The notes under the pieces were generated by a model, which had not been told where the DNA came from, ran no database searches, and saw only the letters and a program-made list of their open reading frames with translations. A program made the position numbers and the translations under genes. Of a stretch of DNA of 39,698 nt, positions 1-9,577 are shown piece by piece. Source of the stretch: Desulfuromonadales bacterium (GTDB lineage: Bacteria > Desulfobacterota > Desulfuromonadia > Desulfuromonadales > Geopsychrobacteraceae); the NCBI GenBank assembly GCA_016931615.1, contig JAFGEL010000082.1:1-39698 (forward strand), written 5' to 3'. Every line of letters starts with the position of its first letter. Positions within the stretch are counted from its first letter, which is position 1.

Positions 1-1
1 G

Positions 2-55
2 GGTCTGGAAGATTATGAAACTTTGCACCGTGACGACCAGTTAGAATTTTTCTGA
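2..55 (+). CDS. 3' end of an unidentified gene (partial)
   Basis: The frame starting at base 2 stays open for 17 codons (GLEDYETLHRDDQLEFF) and stops with TGA at 53-55, immediately before a G+C-rich hairpin. The acidic, polar C-terminus and the hairpin right after the stop suggest the true end of an upstream gene. The other two forward frames stop at 14-16 and 41-43. Too little is visible to assign a family. Confidence 0.45.
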   Translation, partial: GLEDYETLHRDDQLEFF

Positions 56-79
56 TACCCCGCTGCTTGCGGCGGGGTA
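56..79 (+). terminator. Hairpin after the upstream gene, CUUG-type loop
   Basis: Bases 56-65 and 70-79 can form a 10-bp stem (one T.G pair) closed by a CTTG loop. It starts directly after the TGA at 53-55. There is no T-run (GTTCATTA follows), so it is either a factor-independent terminator without a good U tract or a structured repeat. It resembles the hairpin at 39636-39652. Confidence 0.5.
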
Positions 80-96
80 GTTCATTAAATAAATTA

Positions 97-125
97 TTTA
101 CAATAATTGTCGAGAACGTTATATT
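97..125 (+). promoter_or_regulatory. Sigma-70-type promoter for the chemoreceptor gene
   Basis: TTTACA (97-102) and TATATT (120-125) are separated by exactly 17 bases, a close match to the sigma-70 consensus. The start codon lies 33 bases downstream, after a GGTGGAGG ribosome binding site near 144-151. Confidence 0.6.
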
Positions 126-158
126 GGCAGAAACTAACTTTGCAGGTGGAGGTTTTTC

Positions 159-2450
159 ATGAAAATCAGGAATAAATTTATCATTCCAATTACGGTTCTG
201 GTGGTCATTGCCGCGCTTCTGGTGATCTTTTTTTCCAATCGCACGGTTCACAACCTGGTGGCCAGTAATGAAACTCAGTTTTCAGAATTCACCATGACGA
301 CCCTGGAAAATCAGGCGGCAAAACGCCAGGCGACCCTGACGTCGAGTATCGACTCGATAGGCCAGCGGGCCTTGGAGATGGCCGCGGTTTTTTCCCGTAT
401 ACCGGATGTACGAACCGCTTATCGGCTGGCGCTGCTGGGAAATCTGGATGATGAAAATGATCATGAAATGCAGATGGCACGGGAGCATCTGCGCAAGGTC
501 ATGGCTCCCTATATCGAGGGCTACAAATCCTATACCGGCAATAGTCAACTCCAGATCCATTATCATACCCCCAACGGTCGCAGTCTGGTGCGCCTGTGGC
601 GGGACGGCTGGCAAGCCATGCGCAACGGCAAAAAAGTTGATGTTTCCGACGACCTGACCTCCTTTCGGCAGACGGTCATCGATATCAATGACCCCTCCGG
701 CGGGCACAAGCCGCTGTCCGGAATCGAGGTCGGGCGAGGTGGTTTCGCTATCCGCGGGTTGGCACCGATTGTAGCCGATAACGGTGAGCATAGCGGTTCG
801 GTCGAGGTGTTGCTTTCCTTTGATGATGCCATCGCCATGAACGTCAATGATGAAGGAGGCTATGAAATCGCCGCCTATATGATTGCCGAAAAATTGTCGA
901 CGGCGACCAAACTGCAGGATCCGCAGAAAAATCCGCTGCTGGACAATAAATATGTGTTCGTTTCCTCGTCTAAAAAGTCCGTCACCAACCCGGTGATTAC
1001 TGCGCAGATGCTTGATGCCGGTCGCAATCAACACCACACGGAGATTGTCGGCAATGCCTTTGTCTCTACCGCTCCGATTTACGACTATTCAGGTAAGGTC
1101 AACGGTGTAATGGCGGTGGTTTTTGATCTGACCAAGATCAACTCGGTCAGAACAGCGATGGAAAAAGCCGGGCTCGGGGCGATCAGTGCAGCAAACTGGA
1201 AATTCGGCGGTGGGGCTGCCGTGGTCGTCGTGATCATCATTGCTTTCCTGATCTTCGTCACGCAAAAAGTGACGGGACCACTGCAAAAGGTCGTCAGGGT
1301 TGCGCAGAAGATTGCTCTCGGCGATCTGACGGAATCGGTCGATCATCGCGGTACGGATGAGGTCGGTGAACTGTCCAGTGCCATCAATACCATGGTCGAA
1401 AGTCTGAAAAAGAAGGCCGACGAAGCCCACCAGATTGCGCAGGGCAACTTACAACTTCAGGTCGCTGTGGCGTCCGACAACGATGTGATGGGCCAGGCGT
1501 TCAAGAGTATGGTGGAAAATCTCAACGAGGTTCTGGGAGAAGTGCAGCGGGCAGCGGATCAGATCGATTCCGGCAGTGTTCAGGTCTCGGATACGGCGCA
1601 GACGCTGTCTCAGGGCGCCACTGAATCAGCCGCCTCCCTGGAAGAGATCAGCAGTTCCATGAACGAAATCGGCAGCCAGACCCAGCAGAGCGCAGATAAT
1701 GCCGGTCAGGCCAACCAATTGGCCAACGGGGCTCAGAGTGCCGCCCGCACCGGCAGTGAGCGTATGGGTGAAATGGTCAACGCCATGTCGGAAATCAATG
1801 AGGCAGGGCAGAGCATCAATAAGATTATCAAGGTGATCGATGAAATTGCCTTCCAGACCAACCTGTTGGCTTTGAATGCGGCTGTCGAAGCGGCAAGAGC
1901 CGGTCAACACGGTAAAGGGTTTGCCGTTGTTGCCGAAGAGGTCCGCAACCTGGCTGCCCGCAGTGCCAAGGCCGCTGAAGAAACCGCTCAACTGATTGAA
2001 GGTTCAGTCGCAAAAGCGGAGAACGGGACGCAGATTGCCGAAAAAACGGCTGAAGCCCTGGGTGAAATTGTTGAATCCATCACCAAGGTCACGGACCTGG
2101 TCGGTGAAATTGCTGCCGCCAGTAATGAACAGGCTCAGGGAATTGCCCAGATCAATCAGGGGCTCGGCCAGATCGATGCGGCGGTTCAGCAGAGTACGGC
2201 GACGGCTGAAGAATCGGCGGCTTCAGCTGAAGAGCTTTCCAGTCAGTCTGCGCATTTGAAGCATATGCTGAGTCGTTTCAGACTGGCCGGTGGACACCAG
2301 AATTACAGCCACTCTTCAGCGGCGCTGTCGGCACCTCAGCCTGCCATGCCGGCGGCACAGGCTGCAACGTCTTCAGACTGGTCCAGCCTCAGTCAGCAAT
2401 CAGCAAAACCCGAAATAAAGCTGGATGATGAAGAGTTCGGTAAGTTTTAG
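159..2450 (+). CDS. Methyl-accepting chemotaxis protein with periplasmic Cache-type sensor
   Basis: Transmembrane chemoreceptor that would signal through CheA/CheW to the flagellar (or pilus) motor. Residues about 7-25 form the first membrane helix. A periplasmic sensor of about 320 residues follows, containing the [15 protein letters not shown] and [14 protein letters not shown] motifs typical of large (double) Cache domains. The second membrane helix is at about 350-370, then a HAMP domain (about 371-425). The cytoplasmic coiled-coil signalling domain has the highly conserved tip [20 protein letters not shown] near residues 561-580. The C-terminal tail is Ala/Ser-rich and ends EEFGKF, with no NWETF-type CheR tether. 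A GGTGGAGG box lies about 7 bases before the ATG. It is monocistronic, between its own promoter and a strong terminator. The ligand cannot be told from sequence; family assignment is very secure. Confidence 0.95.
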   Translation: MKIRNKFIIPITVLVVIAALLVIFFSNRTVHNLVASNETQFSEFTMTTLENQAAKRQATLTSSIDSIGQRALEMAAVFSRIPDVRTAYRLALLGNLDDENDHEMQMAREHLRKVMAPYIEGYKSYTGNSQLQIHYHTPNGRSLVRLWRDGWQAMRNGKKVDVSDDLTSFRQTVIDINDPSGGHKPLSGIEVGRGGFAIRGLAPIVADNGEHSGSVEVLLSFDDAIAMNVNDEGGYEIAAYMIAEKLSTATKLQDPQKNPLLDNKYVFVSSSKKSVTNPVITAQMLDAGRNQHHTEIVGNAFVSTAPIYDYSGKVNGVMAVVFDLTKINSVRTAMEKAGLGAISAANWKFGGGAAVVVVIIIAFLIFVTQKVTGPLQKVVRVAQKIALGDLTESVDHRGTDEVGELSSAINTMVESLKKKADEAHQIAQGNLQLQVAVASDNDVMGQAFKSMVENLNEVLGEVQRAADQIDSGSVQVSDTAQTLSQGATESAASLEEISSSMNEIGSQTQQSADNAGQANQLANGAQSAARTGSERMGEMVNAMSEINEAGQSINKIIKVIDEIAFQTNLLALNAAVEAARAGQHGKGFAVVAEEVRNLAARSAKAAEETAQLIEGSVAKAENGTQIAEKTAEALGEIVESITKVTDLVGEIAAASNEQAQGIAQINQGLGQIDAAVQQSTATAEESAASAEELSSQSAHLKHMLSRFRLAGGHQNYSHSSAALSAPQPAMPAAQAATSSDWSSLSQQSAKPEIKLDDEEFGKF

Positions 2451-2469
2451 ACTCTCACACGCACGTCTT

Positions 2470-2500
2470 CTCCCCCTGCTGCAATGCAGGGGGAGGTTTT
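2470..2500 (+). terminator. Rho-independent terminator of the chemoreceptor gene
   Basis: CTCCCCCTGC (2470-2479) pairs perfectly with GCAGGGGGAG (2486-2495) around a 6-base loop, followed by GTTTT. It begins 19 bases after the stop codon and ends the transcript before the histidine kinase gene. Confidence 0.85.
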
Positions 2501-2623
2501 CCCTGCTATCATTCTTTTTAGCAGGTGCTTTAAATTAAATGGAAATCAGTTTGTCCGGGCGATAATTTTCTCACCATAAAGTCCAGTATTTATAAATGAT
2601 CGGGGGGTGAAAGAAAAAGTTCG

Positions 2624-4897
2624 ATGCCGTGCAGACCGTATAAACTGTTGCGCAGACTGATGTCCTGCCTCATTCTGTGCGCTCTTGTTTTCGCTGCAAC
2701 ACTCGTTGCAGCTGATGAGCTGTCGCCTCCCGCCATCAAAATCGGTATCCTCGCAAAACGTGGGGAAGAGCGAGTTCGACAGCGGTGGGTTCCTACCGCT
2801 GAGTATTTGAATAGCGTCATTCCAGAATACCGATTTGAAATTGTTCCGCTTGATTTTGAAGAAGTTCGTCTGGCGACGATGTCCCAATCCGTCGATTTTC
2901 TTCTCATCAACAGTGGATATTTTGCCACTCTGAAAGCTGACCATGGGTTACACCAGATTGCAACGTTGATCAGCCTGCAGAATGATATCCCCCAACAGTT
3001 TTTCGGCGGAGTGATTTTTACCCGTTCGACTCGTCATGATATCGACCAGCTGAGAGACCTGGTCGGAAAATCGTTCTGGGCTGTTGATCAGCAGTCTCTC
3101 GGTGGTTGGCTGGCGGCCTGGAGGGAGTTTTTTGATCAGGGTATTCATGCTGAACGCGATTTTGCCCTGTTGAAATATGCCGGAACCCATGATGCCGTTG
3201 TCATGGCCGTTCTCGACGGAAAAGCTGATGCCGGGACCGTCAGGACGGGGACCCTTGAGCAGATGGCGGCCGAGGGGACAATTTCTCTGGATGATTTTAA
3301 AATTCTCAACCGCCGGGAACCCGACGGCAATTTTATTTTTCAACTCAGTACGCGTCTTTATCCTGAATGGCCTTTCGCCGCTCTTCCCCATGTTCCGGAC
3401 AGCCTGGTGAAAAAAATGACCGCGGCGCTGTTGGCCATACCGTCCAACAGTGCTGCGGCCAGGGCGGCAAAAATTACCGGATGGACAAAGCCGCTTGACG
3501 ACCAGGCTGTGCAGGATCTCTTCAGGGAACTCCACCTGTGCATGTATGAGAAGTATATCAGTGAAATCACCCTGAAAGATTTTATCCGCAGATACTGGAT
3601 GGTTGGAGTTTTTCTGAGCATTTTTTTGACGATGGTTGTACTGTCGGCGATTTATAAGGATTTTTTGAACAAGCAACTTGAACGTCGAGTTGCGGAAAAA
3701 TCGGATCAATTACTGCAACAGGTCGCGGAGCGGAAAGTTGCGGAAGAAAAGCTTCAGCGAGCGGAAAAAATGGAGGCAATCGGCCTCATGGCGAGTGGTG
3801 TCGCTCATGATTTGAACAATATTTTGTCGGGTGTCGTCAGCTATCCGGAGCTGTTGTTGATGAAATTGCCTGAAGACAGCGAGCTGCGCAAACCGATCCA
3901 GGCGATCAAAGATTCGGGTTTGCGCGCTGCTGATGTGGTTGCAGATCTGTTGACCGTAGCCCGTGACGCCGCCAAGGTGAGAGTTCAAACGAATCTCAAT
4001 AGTCTGGTCCTTGAATATCTCCAGTCCCCGGAAGCTGAAAAGATCAGCTCTCTTTACCCTCAGATCGAGATATCCACTGAACTGGCGGAAGGTCTTCCGC
4101 CGATCTGCTGTTCTTCGACCCATGTCACCAAATCCATTATGAACCTGATGCTCAACGCTGCTGAAGCGATTGAAACTGCTGGGCAGATCTCCATCCAGAC
4201 TGCACTGCGGCAGTTGAGCACCCCCGAGGCGCAGGCCCTTGACGTGAAACCCGGAAAATACGTGACTTTGGCGATAAAGGATAGTGGCTCGGGAATTGAT
4301 CCCGCCGATGTCAGGCATATATTTGAGCCGTTTTACACGAAAAAGAAAATGGGTCGTAGCGGGACGGGGATTGGACTTTCCGTTGTCTGGAATTCAATGC
4401 AGGATCAAGAGGGGACGGTTGCCGTCGAAAGCGACCAAGAACAAACGACCTTTACCCTGTTTTTCCCACAAAGCGAGGACAATTGCCGGCCTCTGGTCAA
4501 CAAAGAAGTTATTGAACAGGATTTAAGCGGTCACGGTGAACGCATTCTGATTGTTGATGACGAAGCGGGACAGCGGGAGATAACCCAGCAGATCCTTCAG
4601 GAATTCGGTTATCACACCACCACCGCGGAAAGTGGAGAAGCCGCAACTGCACTGGTCAAAGCAGAAAAGTTTGATCTGGTGCTTCTCGATATGGTGATGG
4701 GCTCTGGTATGGATGGGCTGCAGACCTACAAAGTTTTATCCGAACTCAGAACAGGCCAAAAAGCCCTGATTATCAGTGGATTCTCGGAAAGCAGTAAAGT
4801 TAAAGAGGCGCTGTCCCTTGGTGTTTCAGGCTTTTTGAGAAAACCCTATACCATGAAACAATTGGTTGAGGGCATCAAGGCTGCGCTGGAAAATTAA
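2624..4897 (+). CDS. Hybrid sensor histidine kinase with PhnD-like periplasmic binding domain and receiver
   Basis: Membrane-bound phosphorelay kinase. An N-terminal signal/anchor (about 9-30) precedes a periplasmic PhnD/phosphonate-type binding domain (about 36-300; SVDFLLINSGYFATL is characteristic). A membrane helix lies at about 325-345, then a short coiled coil. The HisKA H-box has phospho-acceptor His395 (ASGVAHDLNNILSG), and the HATPase_c domain carries the N-box NLMLNAAEAI, DSGSGID and GTGIGLSV. The C-terminal receiver has LIVDDE, phospho-acceptor Asp689 (LLDMVMG) and Lys740 (KPY). All catalytic residues are present. The chosen ATG has only a distant purine-rich site (GGGGGG, about 16 bases away); Met13 is an alternative that would leave a tighter signal peptide. 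No separate response regulator is adjacent. The ligand is probably a small anion, inferred from the PhnD fold only. Confidence 0.92.
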   Translation: MPCRPYKLLRRLMSCLILCALVFAATLVAADELSPPAIKIGILAKRGEERVRQRWVPTAEYLNSVIPEYRFEIVPLDFEEVRLATMSQSVDFLLINSGYFATLKADHGLHQIATLISLQNDIPQQFFGGVIFTRSTRHDIDQLRDLVGKSFWAVDQQSLGGWLAAWREFFDQGIHAERDFALLKYAGTHDAVVMAVLDGKADAGTVRTGTLEQMAAEGTISLDDFKILNRREPDGNFIFQLSTRLYPEWPFAALPHVPDSLVKKMTAALLAIPSNSAAARAAKITGWTKPLDDQAVQDLFRELHLCMYEKYISEITLKDFIRRYWMVGVFLSIFLTMVVLSAIYKDFLNKQLERRVAEKSDQLLQQVAERKVAEEKLQRAEKMEAIGLMASGVAHDLNNILSGVVSYPELLLMKLPEDSELRKPIQAIKDSGLRAADVVADLLTVARDAAKVRVQTNLNSLVLEYLQSPEAEKISSLYPQIEISTELAEGLPPICCSSTHVTKSIMNLMLNAAEAIETAGQISIQTALRQLSTPEAQALDVKPGKYVTLAIKDSGSGIDPADVRHIFEPFYTKKKMGRSGTGIGLSVVWNSMQDQEGTVAVESDQEQTTFTLFFPQSEDNCRPLVNKEVIEQDLSGHGERILIVDDEAGQREITQQILQEFGYHTTTAESGEAATALVKAEKFDLVLLDMVMGSGMDGLQTYKVLSELRTGQKALIISGFSESSKVKEALSLGVSGFLRKPYTMKQLVEGIKAALEN

Positions 4898-4971
4898 AAT
4901 TATATTATATTTATTTAACTTAATGTATATTGGCGGTGTCCGTATGTGTTCAGTGGAACAGTGAATTTAAA

Positions 4972-5757
4972 ATGCCTAAAGTTTTTTTAGTGCTCGCTCT
5001 ATGTGGTCTGTTGATCCTGAGCGGTTGTCAGCAGCATGATGCCGATGACCTCAGTCACAGCCAGGAGTTATTGATTTACTGCGGAACAACCATGGCTGCG
5101 GCGCTGCGCGAAATCGCCGATGTTTTTGAGCAGCGTGAAAATTGTACCGTCAAAATTATTCAAGATGGATCAGGTAATCTGTATCAAAGTCTGCGCATAA
5201 ATCAGGTTGGCGATCTCTATTTCCCCGGCAGTGAAAGTTATATGCAGCGGTGTCTGGAAGAAAACCTGATTTATGAGACACGCATTGTCGGTTTCAACCG
5301 GGCTGGTCTTATGGTTGCAAAAGGGAATCCTTTGAACATTGCCAAAGATCTCAATAACTTCATCAATGGCCGTTACAGAACGGTTGTCGGGGCACGCAAC
5401 AGTGGTTCCATCGGCCGCGAAACGGAACAGATTCTGAGGAATGCCGGAATCTACGAACGCGCGGTTGAACAGTCATTGTTTCTGGCTGTCGATTCCAAAG
5501 AAATCGTCCAGGCTGTGGCGGAGAGGACCGCTGATCTCGGTCTGAATTGGGTTGCTGCCGCTCGTGTTGAAGACTATGCCGATAACGTTGACGTCCTTAT
5601 CCTTAGTGATGGCATCGCTCCAAGGCATGCTCTCACTCTGGGAGTGCTGAAAACCACTTATGACCGAGAGCTGGCCAGAAGATTCATGGTGTTTGCAGGA
5701 TCGGAAGATGGACAGCGGATTTTCGTCCGTTATGGGTTTTTCGGGGCAGCGCAATGA
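4972..5757 (+). CDS. ModA-like periplasmic substrate-binding lipoprotein
   Basis: 261-residue predicted lipoprotein. The ATG at 4972 is chosen over an upstream TTG (4930) because it gives a compact signal peptide ending in the lipobox LSGC (Cys19). The mature part looks like a type-2 periplasmic binding protein of the molybdate/oxyanion (ModA/WtpA) class: YCGTTMAAALREIADVFEQ, then GSGNLYQSL and GDLYFPGSESYM, which occupy the places of the ModA motifs ASLTDAL-EIA-FE, GSSG and ADVFISA. No ABC permease or ATPase gene is nearby. Instead its stop overlaps the start of a GGDEF-EAL gene (ATGA), so a sensory role, passing ligand occupancy to that protein, is more likely than transport. The ligand is uncertain; the ModA relation is read by eye. 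Confidence 0.8.
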   Translation: MPKVFLVLALCGLLILSGCQQHDADDLSHSQELLIYCGTTMAAALREIADVFEQRENCTVKIIQDGSGNLYQSLRINQVGDLYFPGSESYMQRCLEENLIYETRIVGFNRAGLMVAKGNPLNIAKDLNNFINGRYRTVVGARNSGSIGRETEQILRNAGIYERAVEQSLFLAVDSKEIVQAVAERTADLGLNWVAAARVEDYADNVDVLILSDGIAPRHALTLGVLKTTYDRELARRFMVFAGSEDGQRIFVRYGFFGAAQ

Positions 5758-8700
5758 AAGTGATGTGCCGTTCAGGAATCTGTAACTTTTTACCCTTGGT
5801 ATTGATTTTAGTGATTGTTCTGTCCGGGTTTACCCTGACAATTGTCAGACAGAGTAAATTCGACGCTCTCCAGCAGAACTATGCTGACCAACTCCTGAAC
5901 GTAACAACCAAGCAGAATCTGGGAGAGCTGATTATCAGTGACCTCAGGAAAGTTGCAACCCATTTTTACATGATTCTGATCTCCGCCGATCATGAGCGTC
6001 AATTGCTTCTTCTCAACGATGTTCAGACCACAATTCAAGAAATTCACACAATTCTCAATGTCCTTTCAGAGGGGGGAAGTTTCAAGCAGGAGATTCCCCT
6101 TAATTCAGCGGACATGGATTCTTCTGTTCTGTTGAAAGCCTATACACCGCTTAAAAAACAGCAATACAACCTTGAAGTTTTAGCTCTGCGTCCGCAACTC
6201 GTCGAACTGGAAAAAAACATTCAACAGACCATTGCAATGACCGAGCAGCGCAACCTTTTGTTGAAGTCGGCAGATGATGAAAAGTCATTATCACAAGCCG
6301 GCTTGCAGCTGCGGAATTATGCCAAACAGATTCACTCGCACCTTGCGCGGATGACTGAAAATGCGAACCTTCTGCTCTTCAATGCCAATAAAGAGAAGGT
6401 AAGCCTGAATCTCAGACTGGAATCGGCTAAAAAATCCAACCAGCAAGATGAAATGATTTGGGCCTTCTCAACCATCCTCGGTGTTTTCGGACTCATCGGG
6501 TTGATTTATCGTCAAATTATCACGGCTCAGAATCATCTGGGGTCAACGGTCCAAATGCTGCAGACGGCAGAACAGGAATTGAAGAGCAGTCACGCGGAGG
6601 TTCTCGCCTTAAATCAGTCACTGGAACAACAGGTTGTCGCGCGGACTGAAGCTCTTGAACTGTCGGAGAGACAATGGAGTGACGCTTTCAACGCCGTCAA
6701 TTCGCCGATTTTCATTCATGATCAGGATGGGCGGATTTTGAAGGCAAACCATGCCTATCTTGAACTCGCTGACTCATCTTTAGACAGGGCTTACGGACAA
6801 CTCTACTGGGACCTCTTTCCAAAACTAGGTGCTCCGTTACCGGGTTGCGTGAGTGGTATTGCGGAGAGCGAAAAGAACTTGTGTGATAAGGCTATGGACG
6901 TCACTGTCGGGGAGAAGATCTATCGTTCCCAGTCTTTTGTCATTCAGAATTCTCAGGGGGAATATCTTTATTCAATGCATCTGATGGAAGATGCCACGCT
7001 GGAACGAAAAGCCCAAAAAGAACTATTGGAGAGCGAAAAGCGTTTCCGCGAGGTGACCAATAGTATGAATGACATCCTGATTCTTCTGGATAAAAATCTG
7101 AATGTCCAGTTGCTGAACGATGCGGCTATTAAGTCCTATCATGTGGATGCGGAAAATTTTCTGGGTAAGCGCTGCCACGAAGTATTTTGGAATTGCAGCG
7201 ACAAATGTGAAAACTGCCCGACATTGGAGGTTTTGGAAACCGGCCGGGTTGCCAAGGCGATGCGTTATATGGATGACGGCACGGTCCTGGATCGTTCCAT
7301 CTACCCGGTCCATGATAACGCCGGAAATATTACTGCCTGTGCGGTTATTGCTTCCGATGTGACGGAGAGAGAAAATTATATCGGCAAGTTACAACGTTTT
7401 GAGCAGATCATGTCGACATCAACCGATCTGATCGCTTTCTTTGACAAGAATCATAGGTTCCTTGCCGCCAACAACGTGTATGCGGATTATTTTGACATTG
7501 CTCCTGATGAGATCGTCGGTCGGCACGCTGCCGAAATTATCGGACAAGAACGCTATAATGGCTTGCTGCACTTCCAGAAACAGGTTTTTGATGAGGGGCA
7601 AACGATCAATCTTACCACTTGGGCGGATTATCCTGTTGCGGGCAGACGCTATGTCAAGATTACCCTGACACCTTATCTTGAAAGCAACGGCCGTGTCTCC
7701 GGTTTCGTCTCACGCACCAGAGACATTACTGAGAAAGCTGAGCAGGACGCGAGACTGAAATTATCCGCCAAAGTTTTTGAAAGCACGACGGAAGGAATCG
7801 CGATTACCGATCCTGCCGGCCGGATTCTGACGGTCAACCATGCGTTCTGTGAAATCACCGGATATGCTGAAGAGGAAGTTATCGGTCAAACACCGTCACT
7901 GCTGAAGTCAGGCCGCCACGACAGTGATTTTTATCAGCAAATGTGGCAACAACTGAGCAGGACCGGCCGATGGCGTGGTGAAGTCTGGAACCGACGTAAA
8001 ACCGGAGAGATTTATCCCGAGCTTTTGACCATCAGTTCAATTAAGAATGATGACGGAGATGTCGTCAATTTTGTCGGCGTCTTTTCCGACATCACGTCGC
8101 TGAAACGGGCCGCTGAGAAACTTGAACACCAGGCCCATCACCATCCACTGACCGGCCTGCCCAACCGACTGCTTTTGCATGCGCGTCTGGAACATTCTAT
8201 TCAATACGCCAAGCGCGAGAAAATTCAAGGAGCCGTCCTGTTTATCGACCTTGACAACTTCAAGAGGATCAATGACAGTCTGGGGCATAATGCCGGTGAT
8301 GAAGTCCTTAAAGAGGTCGCTTCGCGGTTACAGGAACATAGTCGCGAAGTGGACACCGTGGCCCACATCGGTGGGGATGAGTTTGTCATTGTCATGCAGA
8401 AGATCCGTTCGATTGAGGACGTAACCGCCCGGGCGAAAGTCATTCTCATAAGTTTGCAAAGGCCATTTTACGTCGACGGTTTCGAACTCTATATCAGTGC
8501 CAGTATCGGTATCGTTGAATTTTCGGGCGTTTCAGATGATATAGAAGCATTGCTTAAAAACGCGGATACGGCAATGTACAAGGCCAAAGAAGCCGGTAAA
8601 AACAATTATCAGCACTATCTTCCGGAATTTACCGAGAATGCGGTCGAGAAGGTTTTACTGGAAAGTCATCTGCGCAGGGCCCTCGAACGTAATGAGTTGA

Positions 8701-9440
8701 TTCTCCATTATCAACCCCAACTCTCCCTCGCAGAAGGGACGATTGTCGCGGTGGAAGCTCTTGTCCGTTGGGACCACCCTGAAATCGGCCTGGTGATGCC
8801 GGATAAATTTATTCCCCTGAGTGAAGAGAGTGGATTAATCATCCCCATTGGAGAATGGGTTCTAAGAACCGCCTGTCGTCAATTGATGGCCTGGAGGGCT
8901 CAAGGTTTTGGTCTCGCAAGGATTGCGGTCAATCTCTCGGGGAAACAGATACAGCTACAAAAACTTCCGCAGGTTATTCAGGATATTTTGGACGAAACGG
9001 GTTGTCCGGCAGAAGCGCTTGAATTGGAAATCACAGAAAGTTTTATGATGCAGCATCCTGAGCAATCAATCACTGTTTTGCGAAAGATCAGGGACCTGGG
9101 GGTTGAATTGTCGATTGACGATTTTGGAACGGGGCATTCATCGTTAAATTATTTGCGAAGATTGCCGATTAACAGATTGAAAATAGATCGCTCATTTGTC
9201 TGGGACATTCATGAAAATCCTGAAGGTGAAGCAATAGTCAAGGCCATTATTGCCATGGGCCACAGCCTTGACCTGGCAATTACGGCCGAAGGGATTGAAA
9301 CGGAAGAGCAGAGATTGTTTCTGGATAAAGAAGGCTGTGATGACGGTCAGGGTTTCTTGTTCAGTAAAGCATTACCTGCAGAGCAGATCGAAGCCGTTCT
9401 GCATGAAAAGACTGCTGACCTTGTGGCTGAAAGCATTTGA
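5754..9440 (+). CDS. Membrane-bound multi-PAS diguanylate cyclase/phosphodiesterase (GGDEF-EAL)
   Basis: 1228-residue cyclic-di-GMP enzyme. Membrane helices at about 12-30 and 234-254 flank a helical periplasmic region of about 200 residues. The cytoplasmic part has a coiled coil (about 262-300) and four PAS domains (starting near 305, 425, 550 and 675). The second PAS contains a cysteine cluster, C474, C481, C485 and C488 (NCSDKCENCP). The GGDEF site is intact (873-877) with an RxxD inhibitory site (REVD, 864-867) five residues before it. The EAL domain is also intact: EAL 1001-1003, then ELEITES, IDDFGTGHSS, KIDRSF and AEGIET. Both making and breaking c-di-GMP are therefore possible. It overlaps the ModA-like lipoprotein gene by 4 bases, so the two are translationally coupled, and the lipoprotein probably contacts the periplasmic helices. 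Confidence 0.95.
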   Translation: MKVMCRSGICNFLPLVLILVIVLSGFTLTIVRQSKFDALQQNYADQLLNVTTKQNLGELIISDLRKVATHFYMILISADHERQLLLLNDVQTTIQEIHTILNVLSEGGSFKQEIPLNSADMDSSVLLKAYTPLKKQQYNLEVLALRPQLVELEKNIQQTIAMTEQRNLLLKSADDEKSLSQAGLQLRNYAKQIHSHLARMTENANLLLFNANKEKVSLNLRLESAKKSNQQDEMIWAFSTILGVFGLIGLIYRQIITAQNHLGSTVQMLQTAEQELKSSHAEVLALNQSLEQQVVARTEALELSERQWSDAFNAVNSPIFIHDQDGRILKANHAYLELADSSLDRAYGQLYWDLFPKLGAPLPGCVSGIAESEKNLCDKAMDVTVGEKIYRSQSFVIQNSQGEYLYSMHLMEDATLERKAQKELLESEKRFREVTNSMNDILILLDKNLNVQLLNDAAIKSYHVDAENFLGKRCHEVFWNCSDKCENCPTLEVLETGRVAKAMRYMDDGTVLDRSIYPVHDNAGNITACAVIASDVTERENYIGKLQRFEQIMSTSTDLIAFFDKNHRFLAANNVYADYFDIAPDEIVGRHAAEIIGQERYNGLLHFQKQVFDEGQTINLTTWADYPVAGRRYVKITLTPYLESNGRVSGFVSRTRDITEKAEQDARLKLSAKVFESTTEGIAITDPAGRILTVNHAFCEITGYAEEEVIGQTPSLLKSGRHDSDFYQQMWQQLSRTGRWRGEVWNRRKTGEIYPELLTISSIKNDDGDVVNFVGVFSDITSLKRAAEKLEHQAHHHPLTGLPNRLLLHARLEHSIQYAKREKIQGAVLFIDLDNFKRINDSLGHNAGDEVLKEVASRLQEHSREVDTVAHIGGDEFVIVMQKIRSIEDVTARAKVILISLQRPFYVDGFELYISASIGIVEFSGVSDDIEALLKNADTAMYKAKEAGKNNYQHYLPEFTENAVEKVLLESHLRRALERNELILHYQPQLSLAEGTIVAVEALVRWDHPEIGLVMPDKFIPLSEESGLIIPIGEWVLRTACRQLMAWRAQGFGLARIAVNLSGKQIQLQKLPQVIQDILDETGCPAEALELEITESFMMQHPEQSITVLRKIRDLGVELSIDDFGTGHSSLNYLRRLPINRLKIDRSFVWDIHENPEGEAIVKAIIAMGHSLDLAITAEGIETEEQRLFLDKEGCDDGQGFLFSKALPAEQIEAVLHEKTADLVAESI

Positions 9441-9577
9441 TTGCCATCTGACCGGTTGTTGAAAAATGCCGCCGTCAAGGTTTGGATGACGCTGTGCGGG
9501 TCATCTGTGCCAAAGCCCTCGACAGGAATGTCCTCTGGTTGGGCTTGGTTGTTGCTTTGGAAATACATGGTTTTGGT

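Noticed and set aside
124..145. Possible sigma-54 promoter (TTGGCAG...TTTGCAG) before the chemoreceptor
   Set aside because: GG and GC elements are 14 bases apart instead of the required 10, and a good sigma-70 promoter lies just upstream.
282..1037. 251-codon open frame on the minus strand inside the chemoreceptor gene
   Set aside because: Antisense shadow of a clear family gene; no ribosome binding site or recognisable domain.
9482..9577. N-terminal extension of the FapA-like protein from TTG 9482
   Set aside because: Adds a hydrophobic stretch not expected in this cytoplasmic family and has no well-placed ribosome binding site; kept only as an alternative.
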